From positions 7,944,000 through 8,007,999 of the forward strand of contig BSQZ01000001.1 of the NCBI GenBank assembly GCA_033239005.1: 64,000 nt of DNA, read 5' to 3'. Both the position numbers and the translations under genes were made by a program. Positions 49,901 to 57,599 of this stretch are shown here, piece by piece (positions within the stretch are counted from its first letter, which is position 1; the number at the start of each line of letters is the position of its first letter). A model generated the notes under the pieces. It did no database searches. It saw nothing but the letters and a program-made list of their open reading frames with translations, and was not told the DNA's origin. Source of the stretch: Lamellibrachia satsuma. Lineage: Eukaryota > Annelida > Polychaeta > Sabellida > Siboglinidae.

Positions 49901-50582
49901 ATACAGCTCAAAACCAACATTTATTAGTAGTAAGATATTTAATGAGAATCTTGTTGCTATACACAATATAAAACCATCTCTACTACTGAATAGGCCAGCA
50001 TATGTTGGAATGTGTATTTTAGACCTCTCAAAAACACTAATGTATGACTTTCACTATAATTATATACTAAAAAAGTATAAATCTAAAGCAAAACTATTAT
50101 TTACAGATACAGACAGTTTAATGTATGAAATTGAGACCAATGATGTATATAAAGACTTTTATAATAATAAAGAGAAGTTTGATAATTCAGATTATCCACA
50201 AACAAACAAATACTTCTTTAAAGAAAACAAAAAAGTTATAGGCAAATTTAAAGATGAAGCAGCATCAACTCCTATAGTAGAATTTGTTGGACTACGATCT
50301 AAGATGTATTCATATATGAAGGATAATAAACTGGGCGGTAAAACTGCAAAAGGCATTAAAAAGAATATTGTTAAAAATGATATACATCATGAAAATTATA
50401 AAGACGTACTACTAAACAAAAAACAACTACACCACACAATGAAGGCCATTAGAAGTGAAAAGCACCAACTAGGAAGCTATGAAATTAATAAAGTATCACT
50501 CAGCTGCTATGATGACAAGCGATATTTATTAGAAGATGGTATTACGTCATATGCTTATGGACACTTTAGTCTAATGCTATAG
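46905..50582 (+). CDS. Protein-primed family B DNA polymerase of inner Polinton
   Basis: A single open frame of 1225 residues replicates the element from its inverted-repeat ends, using a protein primer in this family. A zinc-finger-like CRFCLQCF...HTPIC lies near residue 360-380. Exonuclease motifs are YADFEAI (about 415), NLRGYDSH (about 562) and YLKSDVLLLADVF (about 706). Polymerase motifs are DANNLYGWAM (A, about 806), NNSVFGKTMEN (B, about 971) and TDTDSL (C, about 1068). A Cys/His insert, CHICNKKY...DHCHITGRYRG (about 514-540), resembles the recombination-endonuclease-VII-type finger common in Polinton polymerases. The N-terminal 350 residues, including GLINMKNTDNECFRW, match the Polinton-specific N-terminal region. 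No frameshift is seen. The stop codon overlaps the start motif of the ATPase gene. Confidence 0.95.
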   Translation: MDRNNLSNHMLYTMEEFQHLSKDEIIKKLITAQNLIKFLASTTKQPHKKVSEYLDITPYKQPPKPKNISKYLDTPTTTSPKIHPLIRTQARALKGSTKSYHIEVVKKASPLEQLNRSRVIIIAELTQDLKEMNGLKFVETLRVELYKQANKEHLTYKMVYFNSTAHTIINSTEIVPALNKSAEQVITTIGKWLSEGSGWMIDRVFSHFINITKYKPCNGTGYIQLPIELRNSRKGLINMKNTDNECFRWCHLRHLNPVVKDPGRVTKLLRQAINNVNYDGIKFPVAINQYNKIEKQNNIRINVFGYEAKQPHPIYISKEKFDDHLDLLLLAEEENNHYCLIEDFNRFMYKQTEHKERKHFCRFCLQCFSSETVLNNHTPICLTINGEQAIKMPNKDAKVKFTNYNKQLEAPFVIYADFEAITEKIDTARPTPASSSTTKYQQHTDCGYGYKLVCCDDKFSKPVQIYRGKNAVNKFLSKMIEEAEYCKQIKEKHFNQKMIITPKEEQQFKKSTKCHICNKKYTTNDKKVRDHCHITGRYRGSAHELCNLNYRISDKIPVIFHNLRGYDSHFIMQEIGKFELDVNVIPNNMEKYMAFMLGKHLTFLDSFQFMSSALDRLVNNLPSDAFKYTDEEFKNKIQATLMKKKGAYPYDYMDSFNKFKQTTLPQKDEFYSILTDEHISNEAYDHAKQVWKVFKLNNMGEYHDLYLKSDVLLLADVFEQFRKTCFESYKLDPCHYFTSPGLSWDAMLKMTDVQLDLMSDVDMYQFIEKGMRGGISCITHRHGSANNKYMQNHNKSKPSKHIMYMDANNLYGWAMSQFLPTGGFKWLTEKAFNKKNFIAHKKDSKKGMILEVDLEYPKELHDTHNSYPLAPEHLAVTEDMLSPYCKQIKEKYNMSAGEVKKLIPNLMDKTKYVLHYRNLQLYMDLGLKIKKVHRVLEFDQSPWLEQYISFNTNKRTVAKNDFEKDFFKLMNNSVFGKTMENLRKRVNVKLITDEKKLIKYSSKPTFISSKIFNENLVAIHNIKPSLLLNRPAYVGMCILDLSKTLMYDFHYNYILKKYKSKAKLLFTDTDSLMYEIETNDVYKDFYNNKEKFDNSDYPQTNKYFFKENKKVIGKFKDEAASTPIVEFVGLRSKMYSYMKDNKLGGKTAKGIKKNIVKNDIHHENYKDVLLNKKQLHHTMKAIRSEKHQLGSYEINKVSLSCYDDKRYLLEDGITSYAYGHFSLML

Positions 50583-50585
50583 TAT
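50577..50585 (+). promoter_or_regulatory. CTATAGTAT start motif, ATPase gene
   Basis: The motif overlaps the polymerase stop codon (TAG, 50580-50582) and touches the ATPase ATG, leaving no conventional leader. Confidence 0.5.
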
Positions 50586-51227
50586 ATGAGAATTCCAAAC
50601 TATGACAATGATAAGGATAAGCCTAAAGACAGGCATTATTATGATTTTATTGGTGAAGACTACAGACTACTAATCTCTGGGAAGAGTAACTGCGGGAAGA
50701 CAAACACACTGATTCATATAATAAGAAAACCACTAGTTTATTATGATAAAATATATATTTATACTCCAAACGGGCACCAATCAAAGCTGCAAGATTTAAG
50801 CAAGCTTATGAGAGCGATTGATAAAAAAATAAAATATAAACACCCAGTATTAGAAATTTTAGCAGAAGATGAAATAAAAGCCACAAATGAGTACCCAAAC
50901 TACAGCCGAATAATGGTTGTTTTTGATGATTTAATTAATGCTCCAGATGCAACTCAAAAGAAAATAGCTAACCACTTTACAGACGGGCGCCACCACAATA
51001 TTTCTCCAATTTATTTATCACAGTCCTACTATGATACACCAAAAAAGATAAGAATAAATTGTTCCCACATGATTTTGTACCCCTCTACAGACAAAAGAGA
51101 CTGCAAAGCAATTGCAGATGATAATAAAGTGAATATTGAATTATGTAATTATTTAAATAAGTATGAGTTTTTGTTTATTGATAAAGTAAATAAAACCATA
51201 AAAAAGAATTTTGATCTAACTATATAG
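50586..51227 (+). CDS. A32-like/FtsK-HerA genome-packaging ATPase
   Basis: This 213-residue protein has a Walker A box LLISGKSNCGKTNT (residues 28-41) and a Walker B box RIMVVFDDLIN (about 108-118), followed by an LSQSYYDTPKKIR sensor-like strand. This is the order of the short packaging ATPases of Polintons, virophages and large DNA viruses, which pump the genome into the capsid. The length is normal for Polintons and the frame is intact. The ATG follows the polymerase stop by three bases. Its own stop lies in the next start motif. Confidence 0.93.
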   Translation: MRIPNYDNDKDKPKDRHYYDFIGEDYRLLISGKSNCGKTNTLIHIIRKPLVYYDKIYIYTPNGHQSKLQDLSKLMRAIDKKIKYKHPVLEILAEDEIKATNEYPNYSRIMVVFDDLINAPDATQKKIANHFTDGRHHNISPIYLSQSYYDTPKKIRINCSHMILYPSTDKRDCKAIADDNKVNIELCNYLNKYEFLFIDKVNKTIKKNFDLTI

Positions 51228-51231
51228 TATA
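51220..51231 (+). promoter_or_regulatory. CTATATAGTATA start motif, PLA2-like gene
   Basis: The ATPase stop codon TAG (51225-51227) lies within the motif, and an ATG follows directly at 51232. Confidence 0.5.
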
Positions 51232-51748
51232 ATGCTGTTATACTGTGTGAAAGAGAAGAAACAAACAGAGTCTAGGTTAGAACAAAGAATAATCACAAAA
51301 ATGGTCGCCATATGATTAAATCAATTTGTGTTTCATGCGGCGCCAAAAAGCTGCTTTTATCAAAAAAGGTGGAAATATTGACATTCACAAACTAATTGGA
51401 AAACTACCAAAACCTAAAAGAGGGTGGACACTGCCAGGGCATAAATACACCGGCCCATATAATCCCTTAGAGCAACAGCTAGACGAAAATGATAATCCCA
51501 TAGAAGGACAAGAACCATATAATGATGTAGATGCAACTGCAATGGTTCACGACATCTGCTATAGAGACAATGATAACAAAGAAGGAAAGAGAATATGCGA
51601 CAAACAAATGCTTGCAACACTTTCAAACATTAAACCAAAGAATATGAGAGAAAGACTTGATAAAGCTCTAATTTCAACAATAATGGGCACAAAACACAAG
51701 CTTGGAATGGGGACTAACACAAAAACACAAAAGCCAGGTGAAAGGTGA
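51232..51748 (+). pseudogene. Parvovirus-type phospholipase A2 domain protein, N-terminus frameshifted
   Basis: The likely start is the ATG at 51232 (MLLYCVKEKKQTE), directly after the promoter-like motif. The frame then shifts, passes a zinc-finger-like ICVSCGAKK segment near 51340 and shifts again at about 51345. From 51335 the main frame is open to 51748. It carries LPKPKRGWTLPGHKYTGPYN (Ca-loop-like YxGPxN) and MVHDICYRDND (HD-x-x-Y catalytic box) followed by a conserved aspartate, as in parvovirus VP1 PLA2 domains. In parvoviruses this domain breaches endosomal membranes; here the role is inferred. The 3' end overlaps the integrase frame by about 46 bases. Confidence 0.75.
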
Positions 51749-52677
51749 TTGGACTCGTCTGGCTAACGAACTACACAAACCAATTAAACATAATTTTAAT
51801 AAGCGGCGCGTAATTGTGAATCATATAGATGAAATATGGGCTTCTGATTTAGTTGAGATGCAGCAGTTTAGTAAATGGAATAAGGGTTATAGATACCTTC
51901 TTATGATTATTGATGTGTTTTCAAAATATGGATGGATAATCCCACTAAAGGACAAACAAGGCGAAACTATTACCAAAGCTTTTAAATTAACATTTGAACG
52001 GGCAGAACCCCAAATTTTTATGGGCAGATAAAGGTAGAGAATATTATAATAAACATTTAAAAGAGCTACTTAAACACTATAATATAAAACTATACTCTAC
52101 AGAGAATGAGGAAAAAAGCAGTGTAGTAGAAAGATGGAATAGAACAATAAAAAACAAAATGTGGAAACAATTTACAGCCCAAAATACAACGTACTATTTA
52201 GATATATTATCCCAAATAGTTGAAGAATACAACAATACAAAACACACCAGCATTAAAATGACTCCTAATGAAGCATCAAATAAAAATAATGAGGGATTAG
52301 TATATTTTAATTTATATGGTAACACAAAACAACTAATAAAAGCTCCCACATTTAAAGTAGGTGATAAAGTACGAATTTCAAAGTATAAGAGAAAGGTGTT
52401 TGATAAGGGGTATACACCTAATTGGACTGAAGAAGTGTTTGTAATTAGCAAGATTCAATATACAAATCCAATAACATATATAATTAAAGACCTACATAAT
52501 GAACAAATTCAGGGATCATTTTACAAAGAAGAGTTATTAAAAACCACCCAAACTATATTCCGTATTGAAAAAGTCATTAGGAGAGACTACAAAAAGAAAG
52601 CAGCCCTAGTTAAATGGAAAGGGTATTCAAAAGATTTTAATACTTGGGTACCATTTAAGGAATTAATTAATACTTAA
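51702..52677 (+). pseudogene. Retroviral-type integrase with chromodomain, one-base frameshift
   Basis: The N-terminal frame (to 52031) has NELHKPIKHNFNKRRVIVNH, SDLVEMQQFSKWNKGY (first catalytic Asp) and DVFSKYGWIIPLKDKQGET. The C-terminal frame (from about 51994) has LWADKGREYY (second Asp) and SSVVERWNRTIKNKMW (catalytic Glu). It then has KVGDKVRISKYKRKVFDKGY and a chromo-like KKAALVKWKGYSKDFNTW. The catalytic triad is complete, but the two halves are offset by one base at a CCCC/TTTTT-rich spot (about 52005-52020). The usual N-terminal zinc-binding region is short or supplied by the overlapping PLA2-like frame. The protein would insert the element with the observed 6-bp duplication. Confidence 0.9.
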
Positions 52678-52687
52678 AGAAATAAAA
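52672..52687 (+). promoter_or_regulatory. ACTTAAAGAAATAAAA element before zinc-ribbon gene
   Basis: These 16 bases are identical to 46874-46889 upstream of the polymerase gene and start inside the integrase stop region. Only these two genes carry it, so it may define a separate (for example early) class. Confidence 0.4.
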
Positions 52688-52705
52688 ATATATAACAATT
52701 ATATA

Positions 52706-53212
52706 ATGAGCTGCTGTGATAAAATTATTCACGATTATTTAATAAGTTCTGGTGAGGTGGTTTGTCCATTTTGTGATATAGTAATACATGATACAACACA
52801 ACCAGAACCACACTCATGCTGCAACAACAAATATGTTAAAATAGTTGATGGGTTTAATACATGTATAAATTGTGGAACTGTCTTATATTGTAATTATGTT
52901 CAAGACTGTTATTATAAAAAACCACAAAAAAGGTTGCCCTATAATATAAAATATGGAGTACAAGACATTCTTAATGCATCTAACCAGTTTATTTCGCTTG
53001 TTAATAGAGCCACAATTGTTAGAGTAGTAAAACAAGCATCTACTCAGTTTAAAAAAGTATTTCCTAATGAGTATAGACTAATTAATTTAAATTATTTAAT
53101 TTCTAAAATTATATCTCACCATCAGATGAATATAATAATGCCAGCAAAAAAGATGTCTGAAAAAACCCAACAAAAATATCAAAACATTGTTAGTTGCCTT
53201 GATCTAAATTAA
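52706..53212 (+). CDS. Zinc-ribbon protein, TFIIB/VLTF3-like candidate transcription factor
   Basis: A 168-residue protein with several cysteine pairs: GEVVCPFCDIVIHD (about residues 17-30), HSCCNNKYVK (32-45) and GFNTCINCGTVLYC (about 50-63). A helical C-terminal part follows, with PNEYRLINLNYLISKIISHH. The second ribbon, FNTCINCGTVL, resembles the CxxCGxV ribbon of TFIIB and of viral late transcription factors of the VLTF3 type. The helical part could be a half cyclin-like fold. This assignment is tentative. Its promoter class matches the polymerase rather than the capsid genes, which would fit an early-made activator of the CTATATAGTATA genes. Confidence 0.5.
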   Translation: MSCCDKIIHDYLISSGEVVCPFCDIVIHDTTQPEPHSCCNNKYVKIVDGFNTCINCGTVLYCNYVQDCYYKKPQKRLPYNIKYGVQDILNASNQFISLVNRATIVRVVKQASTQFKKVFPNEYRLINLNYLISKIISHHQMNIIMPAKKMSEKTQQKYQNIVSCLDLN

Positions 53213-53312
53213 GTGCTATTTCATAGTTAGCTTTATAATTAAGTGCGATTTCATACTTAACTATATAATTAAGTGCTATTTTATACTTAACTATATAATT
53301 AACTCTATCTAA
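53213..53312 (+). repeat. Three about 41-bp direct repeats between zinc-ribbon and 371-residue genes
   Basis: The units read AAGTGCTATTTCATAGTTAG...TATAATT, AAGTGCGATTTCATACTTAA...TATAATT and AAGTGCTATTTTATACTTAA...TATAATT. This is the longest non-coding gap in the gene cluster of the element. It separates early-type from late-type genes as I read the promoters. Confidence 0.8.
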
Positions 53313-53314
53313 TT

Positions 53315-53323
53315 CTATAGTAT
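53315..53323 (+). promoter_or_regulatory. CTATAGTAT start motif, 371-residue gene
   Basis: The motif is in TCTAATTCTATAGTAT directly abutting the ATG at 53324. Confidence 0.5.
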
Positions 53324-54439
53324 ATGGACTTGCAAGAATACAACAAAAATGTTCAATTAGAACTTAAAGCAGACGCTATACGCAAAAGCTTTTTAGAAGA
53401 AAAAAGAGATATTGAAAATACAAAAAGAGGTTATGTGGAACAATTAGAAGACAAATATAAACCACTTATTGAAGCCCAAAAAGGAGTTAGTGCAAAACAA
53501 AATATGATAATGAGGGCAATAGTTAAACAAATGATGGACAAACAACAACAGGCTATAAGACTAGATGAAGAAGGACCAGCAGCAGAAGGACCACTAGTAG
53601 AAGAACCAGATGAAGAAGAACCAGATGAAGAACCAGATGAAGAAGAACAAGATGGAAAACTACTTTATACGTATGATTTAAATGAAGGAATAAATCCTGC
53701 TGTTATAGAAACCCTTGGTTTTTCACCAATGGAAGAAATAATGAAAATGTCGCCAGAAGAGATAGAAGCAGTTGTGGATAAAGTGGGCAAATATAAGAAG
53801 ACTAGAGGCGCAGCAGTTAAAGCAGCAGAAAAGAGCCATGGTAAAGAAGCAGGTGATGCAATTAGAGCAGAGAGTAATATGGTTTCAGTGTATAGAGATA
53901 AATTAAATGCTAGGAAAAGAGAATTAGGAAAAAATAAAACAGGTAAAGGAATAAAAAAATACAAACAAACACCTCGTCATGCGTACAAAATTCAAAACAA
54001 TAAATATGGCCAGCTAATGATTGACACTGATAAATTATTTAATAATATGAAGCTAGAAGCGTATAAAGGGGGAAGCCTTGTTTACGAGCAAATGGTTGAT
54101 AGAAGTTTAATTGACCTCATTACAAAACGATTTAATCCTAAAACAAAATACAGTAAACTAGCTAAACAAGTGTTTCATGATTTAAATATTCTATCAGAAA
54201 TACCCAAACATATGCCATCAAGAAAATACAAAATAGGCAAAGGAATTACATACTACCACGGACCAGACAAACTAGTAGATCGACTAACAGTATTAACAGG
54301 AGTAAGGGCAGCAGGTAATTATAATATTGAAATGAGAAATGAAATTGTAGAAATACTAGATGAACTATTAAAAACAGGAGAAATTGATAAAGAAACATAT
54401 AATGACTATTCTAATAAATACTATTTAAATCCTGCCTAA
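53324..54439 (+). CDS. Conserved Polinton protein of unknown function (371 aa)
   Basis: The N-terminal 80 residues are highly charged and probably coiled coil. An acidic EEPDEEEPDEEPDEEEQD repeat follows (about 90-108). Then come a Lys/Arg-rich region with GKNKTGKGIKKYKQTP (about 205-220) and a conserved-looking C-terminal domain including KGGSLVYEQMVDRSLIDLIT and YHGPDKLVDRLTVLTGVRAA. I do not recognise a domain with known activity. Its position just before the minor capsid gene suggests a virion-assembly or scaffold role, which is inference. The frame is intact. Confidence 0.7.
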   Translation: MDLQEYNKNVQLELKADAIRKSFLEEKRDIENTKRGYVEQLEDKYKPLIEAQKGVSAKQNMIMRAIVKQMMDKQQQAIRLDEEGPAAEGPLVEEPDEEEPDEEPDEEEQDGKLLYTYDLNEGINPAVIETLGFSPMEEIMKMSPEEIEAVVDKVGKYKKTRGAAVKAAEKSHGKEAGDAIRAESNMVSVYRDKLNARKRELGKNKTGKGIKKYKQTPRHAYKIQNNKYGQLMIDTDKLFNNMKLEAYKGGSLVYEQMVDRSLIDLITKRFNPKTKYSKLAKQVFHDLNILSEIPKHMPSRKYKIGKGITYYHGPDKLVDRLTVLTGVRAAGNYNIEMRNEIVEILDELLKTGEIDKETYNDYSNKYYLNPA

Positions 54440-54440
54440 T

Positions 54441-54450
54441 CTTATAATAT
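54441..54450 (+). promoter_or_regulatory. Variant start motif CTTATAATAT, minor capsid gene
   Basis: It follows the preceding TAA by three bases and precedes the ATG at 54453 by two. It is the most divergent member of the motif set. Confidence 0.35.
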
Positions 54451-54452
54451 AC

Positions 54453-55199
54453 ATGCAAACCCCAATTGTTTTAAGTAGTGTAGATGGTGCTAAAGGAAGT
54501 AGTTCACATGATTTTATTGTGTCATTCCACCCTCAAATAAGCCTTAATAAGAACTGGAAGCACTATATATGCTTAGACACACTAAATATGTCATATAGTT
54601 GGTATAATGTTACATCAGAATACGATAATCATAAATTTAAATACTCTGTGAATGATGGAAGTAGTTATAATTTTCTTACATTTAAAGACGGTATATATTC
54701 ATATGATGATATTAATAATATTATATCTAAAGACTTAATTGCTACTGGTAATTCAGCCACTGGCATACAAATTCATTTTGATAAAGTAAGACTAAGAACG
54801 TTTATTAGTTTAGAAGAACATTATATTGTTACATTTAATAGTGGAAACTTTAGATTTCTTGTTGGGTTTCATCGGGGACTTGTACTTAATTCACGGTTTG
54901 GTGACTTTTCTCCAGATATTACAAACTCAGTTGATAATATTCAATGTCATTGTTCTTTAATCTCATCTTCAAGTGTTGGAGGTGTAGATACAGATGTATT
55001 ATATCAATTCTCTACTAGTGGATTAAATAAAAGCTATCCTTTTGAAAGAGAACCAAGAATGAAACAATACAATGAAATCAATACTAAAACTATTTCAAAA
55101 ATTCGTATTTATTTTACAGACTCACTTGGTAGAACGCTAAATTTAAATGAAGTACAAAGCTCTGTTACACTGTCTCTTAAAGCAATAAAACCTACCTAA
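54453..55199 (+). CDS. Minor capsid protein (penton-like, single jelly roll)
   Basis: This 248-residue protein begins with a strand rich in small residues and has LDTLNMSYSWYNVTSEYDNH near residues 42-60. Its counterpart in the outer element (61573-62403) has WECGLAEIQYPHTWYNVTEN at the same place. The end, KIRIYFTDSLGRTLNLNEV, parallels SIEVDIRNDMGRRVPFEYG in the outer protein. Both features are typical of Polinton minor capsid proteins, which form the pentons. The frame is intact and neighbours are other virion genes. Confidence 0.85.
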   Translation: MQTPIVLSSVDGAKGSSSHDFIVSFHPQISLNKNWKHYICLDTLNMSYSWYNVTSEYDNHKFKYSVNDGSSYNFLTFKDGIYSYDDINNIISKDLIATGNSATGIQIHFDKVRLRTFISLEEHYIVTFNSGNFRFLVGFHRGLVLNSRFGDFSPDITNSVDNIQCHCSLISSSSVGGVDTDVLYQFSTSGLNKSYPFEREPRMKQYNEINTKTISKIRIYFTDSLGRTLNLNEVQSSVTLSLKAIKPT

Positions 55200-55210
55200 C
55201 TATATAATAT
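55200..55210 (+). promoter_or_regulatory. CTATATAATAT start motif, 125-residue gene
   Basis: The motif begins at the last base of the minor capsid stop region and touches the ATG at 55211. Confidence 0.45.
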
Positions 55211-55588
55211 ATGTATGCTGGTGAAGACGAGGAAGTTTATTCGAATGACGTTGAGTATTATCAGGAGGGCAGCGGTGTTTATACGGACATGCTTAGTAGT
55301 GTGGCTAAAAAAATATTCCAAAGTGCTGCTGAATCAGGTAGTAAGAAACTAGGTGACGCTATTGGTACTAAAATAGTTGATACAATTGATAAAAAACTTA
55401 TAAACAAACCCAAAAAGGATATTATTAAAAAACCTGTTGAAGAGCCTATAGAATATGAAGTTGAAATGGTCCCACTAAAAGAAGTATCTAGAGGAAAAGA
55501 AATTAAGCACGCTCTTGAAGAAAAAAGCGAAGAACCAAAACCAAAGAAGAACAATACTATTAATAACAGAGTTAGAGCTTTAATTTAA
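55211..55588 (+). CDS. Small charged virion-type protein, unknown function (125 aa)
   Basis: The N-terminus is acidic and tyrosine-rich (YAGEDEEVYSNDVEYYQEG). An amphipathic stretch GVYTDMLSSVAKKIFQSAAE follows, then a Lys/Glu-rich tail with KKDIIKKPVEEPIEYEVEM and a basic end. It sits between minor and major capsid genes. The amphipathic helix plus basic tail is reminiscent of adenovirus pVI/core proteins, but I cannot show homology. Confidence 0.65.
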   Translation: MYAGEDEEVYSNDVEYYQEGSGVYTDMLSSVAKKIFQSAAESGSKKLGDAIGTKIVDTIDKKLINKPKKDIIKKPVEEPIEYEVEMVPLKEVSRGKEIKHALEEKSEEPKPKKNNTINNRVRALI

Positions 55589-55601
55589 ATTCTACCTAAT
55601 T

Positions 55602-55611
55602 CTATAGTATA
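55602..55611 (+). promoter_or_regulatory. CTATAGTATA start motif, major capsid gene
   Basis: Here the motif is eight bases (TAAATATT) from the ATG at 55620, the longest leader in the set. Confidence 0.5.
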
Positions 55612-55619
55612 TAAATATT

Positions 55620-56888
55620 ATGAGTTTTAGAAATCCAAGTAATATAGCTCGTTACGAGTACGTCAAATACTCCACACAAAAGAACATTGAAGAGCCTGCA
55701 GCAGATAGAACACAGCACAAACAACAATTCAAATTTATTGCAGATGGCACAACAAATACAGACCCTTCTGATTATTATAATGCTAAGCTTATGATTAAGT
55801 TTAAAGTATTAAAAAAGGCTGATGGTACTAATTTTGCTGCTGCAAATAAAATATATGTTTCTGGCGATGGGTATTCTTTTATTAATCGATTGTTAGTTAA
55901 ATATAATAATAGTATGGTATCTGACACTCCAGACATTAACCGGGCTATAACTGTTAAAAATATTGCTGAGTATCCTTTTTCATTTGCACATGGTCAAGCA
56001 AGTGAGTCTTTCTTTTATCCGTCAGCAGGGAACCCAGATGATGATGATTCTTTACGAATAAAACAAAATTTAATTGTTGGAGGTAAAACAAATACTATTT
56101 ATCTTCCACTAAATCGATATGATTGGTTTAGATCTTTTAAGACTGAATTATGCCCCCCAGGCAGGCTTGAACTTGATATTACTGTTGAAGAAGATGACAT
56201 TATTTTACAAAGGGCTACTGATGCAAATGGTGGAGCTGGAGATGGGAAGTTAATTATAGAAAATATGGAGTTACATATTCCTATGTTTGATTTTAATCCT
56301 GTGGGAATGGCTCTATATTCAGAAAAATTTCTTACCAACCACACATGGCAGTATTTAAAAGACCTGGTTTCTATATCTGATGTGCAAACCCATCAATCTG
56401 GTAAATATATGATTTCACCTGGTATCACAGCACCAAAACATGTATTTGTTTGGTTTAAAAATGAAACTGGTGGCGATGCGCAGCTTATAAATCAATTTAT
56501 TTTTAATACATTTAGTGCAGGTACTGCTCCTGCTAGTCTTGTTTCATGCCAACTTACTGCTTCAAATGGTGTGTTTTATCCCCTGCATCCATACAGGCCT
56601 GAAGAATATCCTATTGAACTATACAATGCTTTTAATTCTTTTGCTAGTTCTGGCCGGTGGGGGAGTAGTTTTGTTAGTCATGCTAACTTTATTAATCAAT
56701 ATGGAATAATTTATTTTAATCTAACACACCAAGACACTAAAATACAGGGAGGATCACCATCAATTGAGTTCTCTTATAATCTCAGTAGAGCCCCGGGAGG
56801 GCCTGGTTTTCGTATTCAGTCTTTAGTGATGTATGAACAAAACTTGTCTGTTGAGGTTGCTAGTGGAAAAGCTATGTTAATTGTTTAA
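55620..56888 (+). CDS. Major capsid protein (double jelly roll)
   Basis: This 422-residue open frame has the size and position of the Polinton major capsid. Motifs seen are SGDGYSFINRLLVKYNNSMV (about 80-100), YLPLNRYDWFRSFKTELCPP (about 160-180), ENMELHIPMFDFNP (about 215-230) and a Gly-rich C-terminal part NLSRAPGGPGFRIQSLVMYE. The fold is assigned by family context and not by a visible catalytic signature. It differs strongly from the F54H12.2-like capsid of the outer element, so the two elements belong to separate Polinton lineages. The frame is intact. Confidence 0.85.
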   Translation: MSFRNPSNIARYEYVKYSTQKNIEEPAADRTQHKQQFKFIADGTTNTDPSDYYNAKLMIKFKVLKKADGTNFAAANKIYVSGDGYSFINRLLVKYNNSMVSDTPDINRAITVKNIAEYPFSFAHGQASESFFYPSAGNPDDDDSLRIKQNLIVGGKTNTIYLPLNRYDWFRSFKTELCPPGRLELDITVEEDDIILQRATDANGGAGDGKLIIENMELHIPMFDFNPVGMALYSEKFLTNHTWQYLKDLVSISDVQTHQSGKYMISPGITAPKHVFVWFKNETGGDAQLINQFIFNTFSAGTAPASLVSCQLTASNGVFYPLHPYRPEEYPIELYNAFNSFASSGRWGSSFVSHANFINQYGIIYFNLTHQDTKIQGGSPSIEFSYNLSRAPGGPGFRIQSLVMYEQNLSVEVASGKAMLIV

Positions 56889-56898
56889 TTCTATCTAA

Positions 56899-56910
56899 CT
56901 ATATAGTATA
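56899..56910 (+). promoter_or_regulatory. CTATATAGTATA start motif, pX-like gene
   Basis: A perfect long form of the motif directly precedes the ATG at 56911. Confidence 0.5.
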
Positions 56911-57599
56911 ATGACAAATTATATTTCATACTCTGTGAATCTTACAGATTGCCAAAAAGATCACTACAATTGGCGTATACAAACAATGAGGCTTTAGTTA
57001 TTCGTTTATCTATAAATCAATTACAGGGTCCTGATGCGCTTATGTTAACAAAAACACAAATAAACAAAATTAAAAAGCTATAAAAACGCGAAAAGGTGTG
57101 AATATCAATATATCTAAGACACAAATTAGAAAAGTAATTAAAAAGGGTGGCTCTTTGTTTAGTACTCTTTTTAGTAAAATTATTCCTCTAGCAACTAAAC
57201 ACATTCTTCCAGGATTAATGTCTGGAGCAACTACTGGACTGGCATCTAATGTTGTGGATAAAATATTTGGTCGTGGATTTACTGTTCCATATACAAACCT
57301 ACCTCAACTATATGATCATTCAAAGCTTCTTACACCAAAACAAAAACAGATCTTACTAAATCACTTAAAACTGGATCTGGGTTACAAATTACGCCCACAA
57401 TATCACAATCTGGTGGGTTCTTAGGGACACTGCTTGCTAGTATTGGAATTCCTATGGTATTAAAAGCTTTGACTGGTAATGGTATGCAGGTAGAGCCTTA
57501 TCGTGGTAGTGGTATGCAGATAGAGCCTTATCGTGGTGGAAGTAAAAAAAACATGATGAAGTATCAGACAGGAGAAGGATTAATCATGGGCAACTATTA
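56911..57599 (+). pseudogene. pX/pVI-like virion protein, multiply frameshifted
   Basis: The frame from the ATG at 56911 (MTNYISYSVNLTDCQKDH) shifts after about 15 codons into one with NNEALVIRLSINQLQGPDAL, ending in stops at 57079-57100. The middle part is open at 57098-57424 and has ISKTQIRKVIKKGGSLFSTL and HILPGLMSGATTGLASNVVD, a hydrophobic/amphipathic Gly-rich stretch. Another shift leads to a C-terminal part with FLGTLLASIGIPMVLKALTG and two GMQ(V/I)EPYRG repeats. At least three frameshifts make it non-functional in this copy. Polinton and adenovirus proteins of this kind bind membranes and capsid interior; here that is inference. Confidence 0.75.

Noticed and set aside
51990..52031. 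Programmed ribosomal frameshift in the inner integrase
   Set aside because: The shift needed is +1 (or -2) and I see no canonical slippery heptamer in the right register. A one-base indel in a C or T run is simpler, given other frameshifts in the element.
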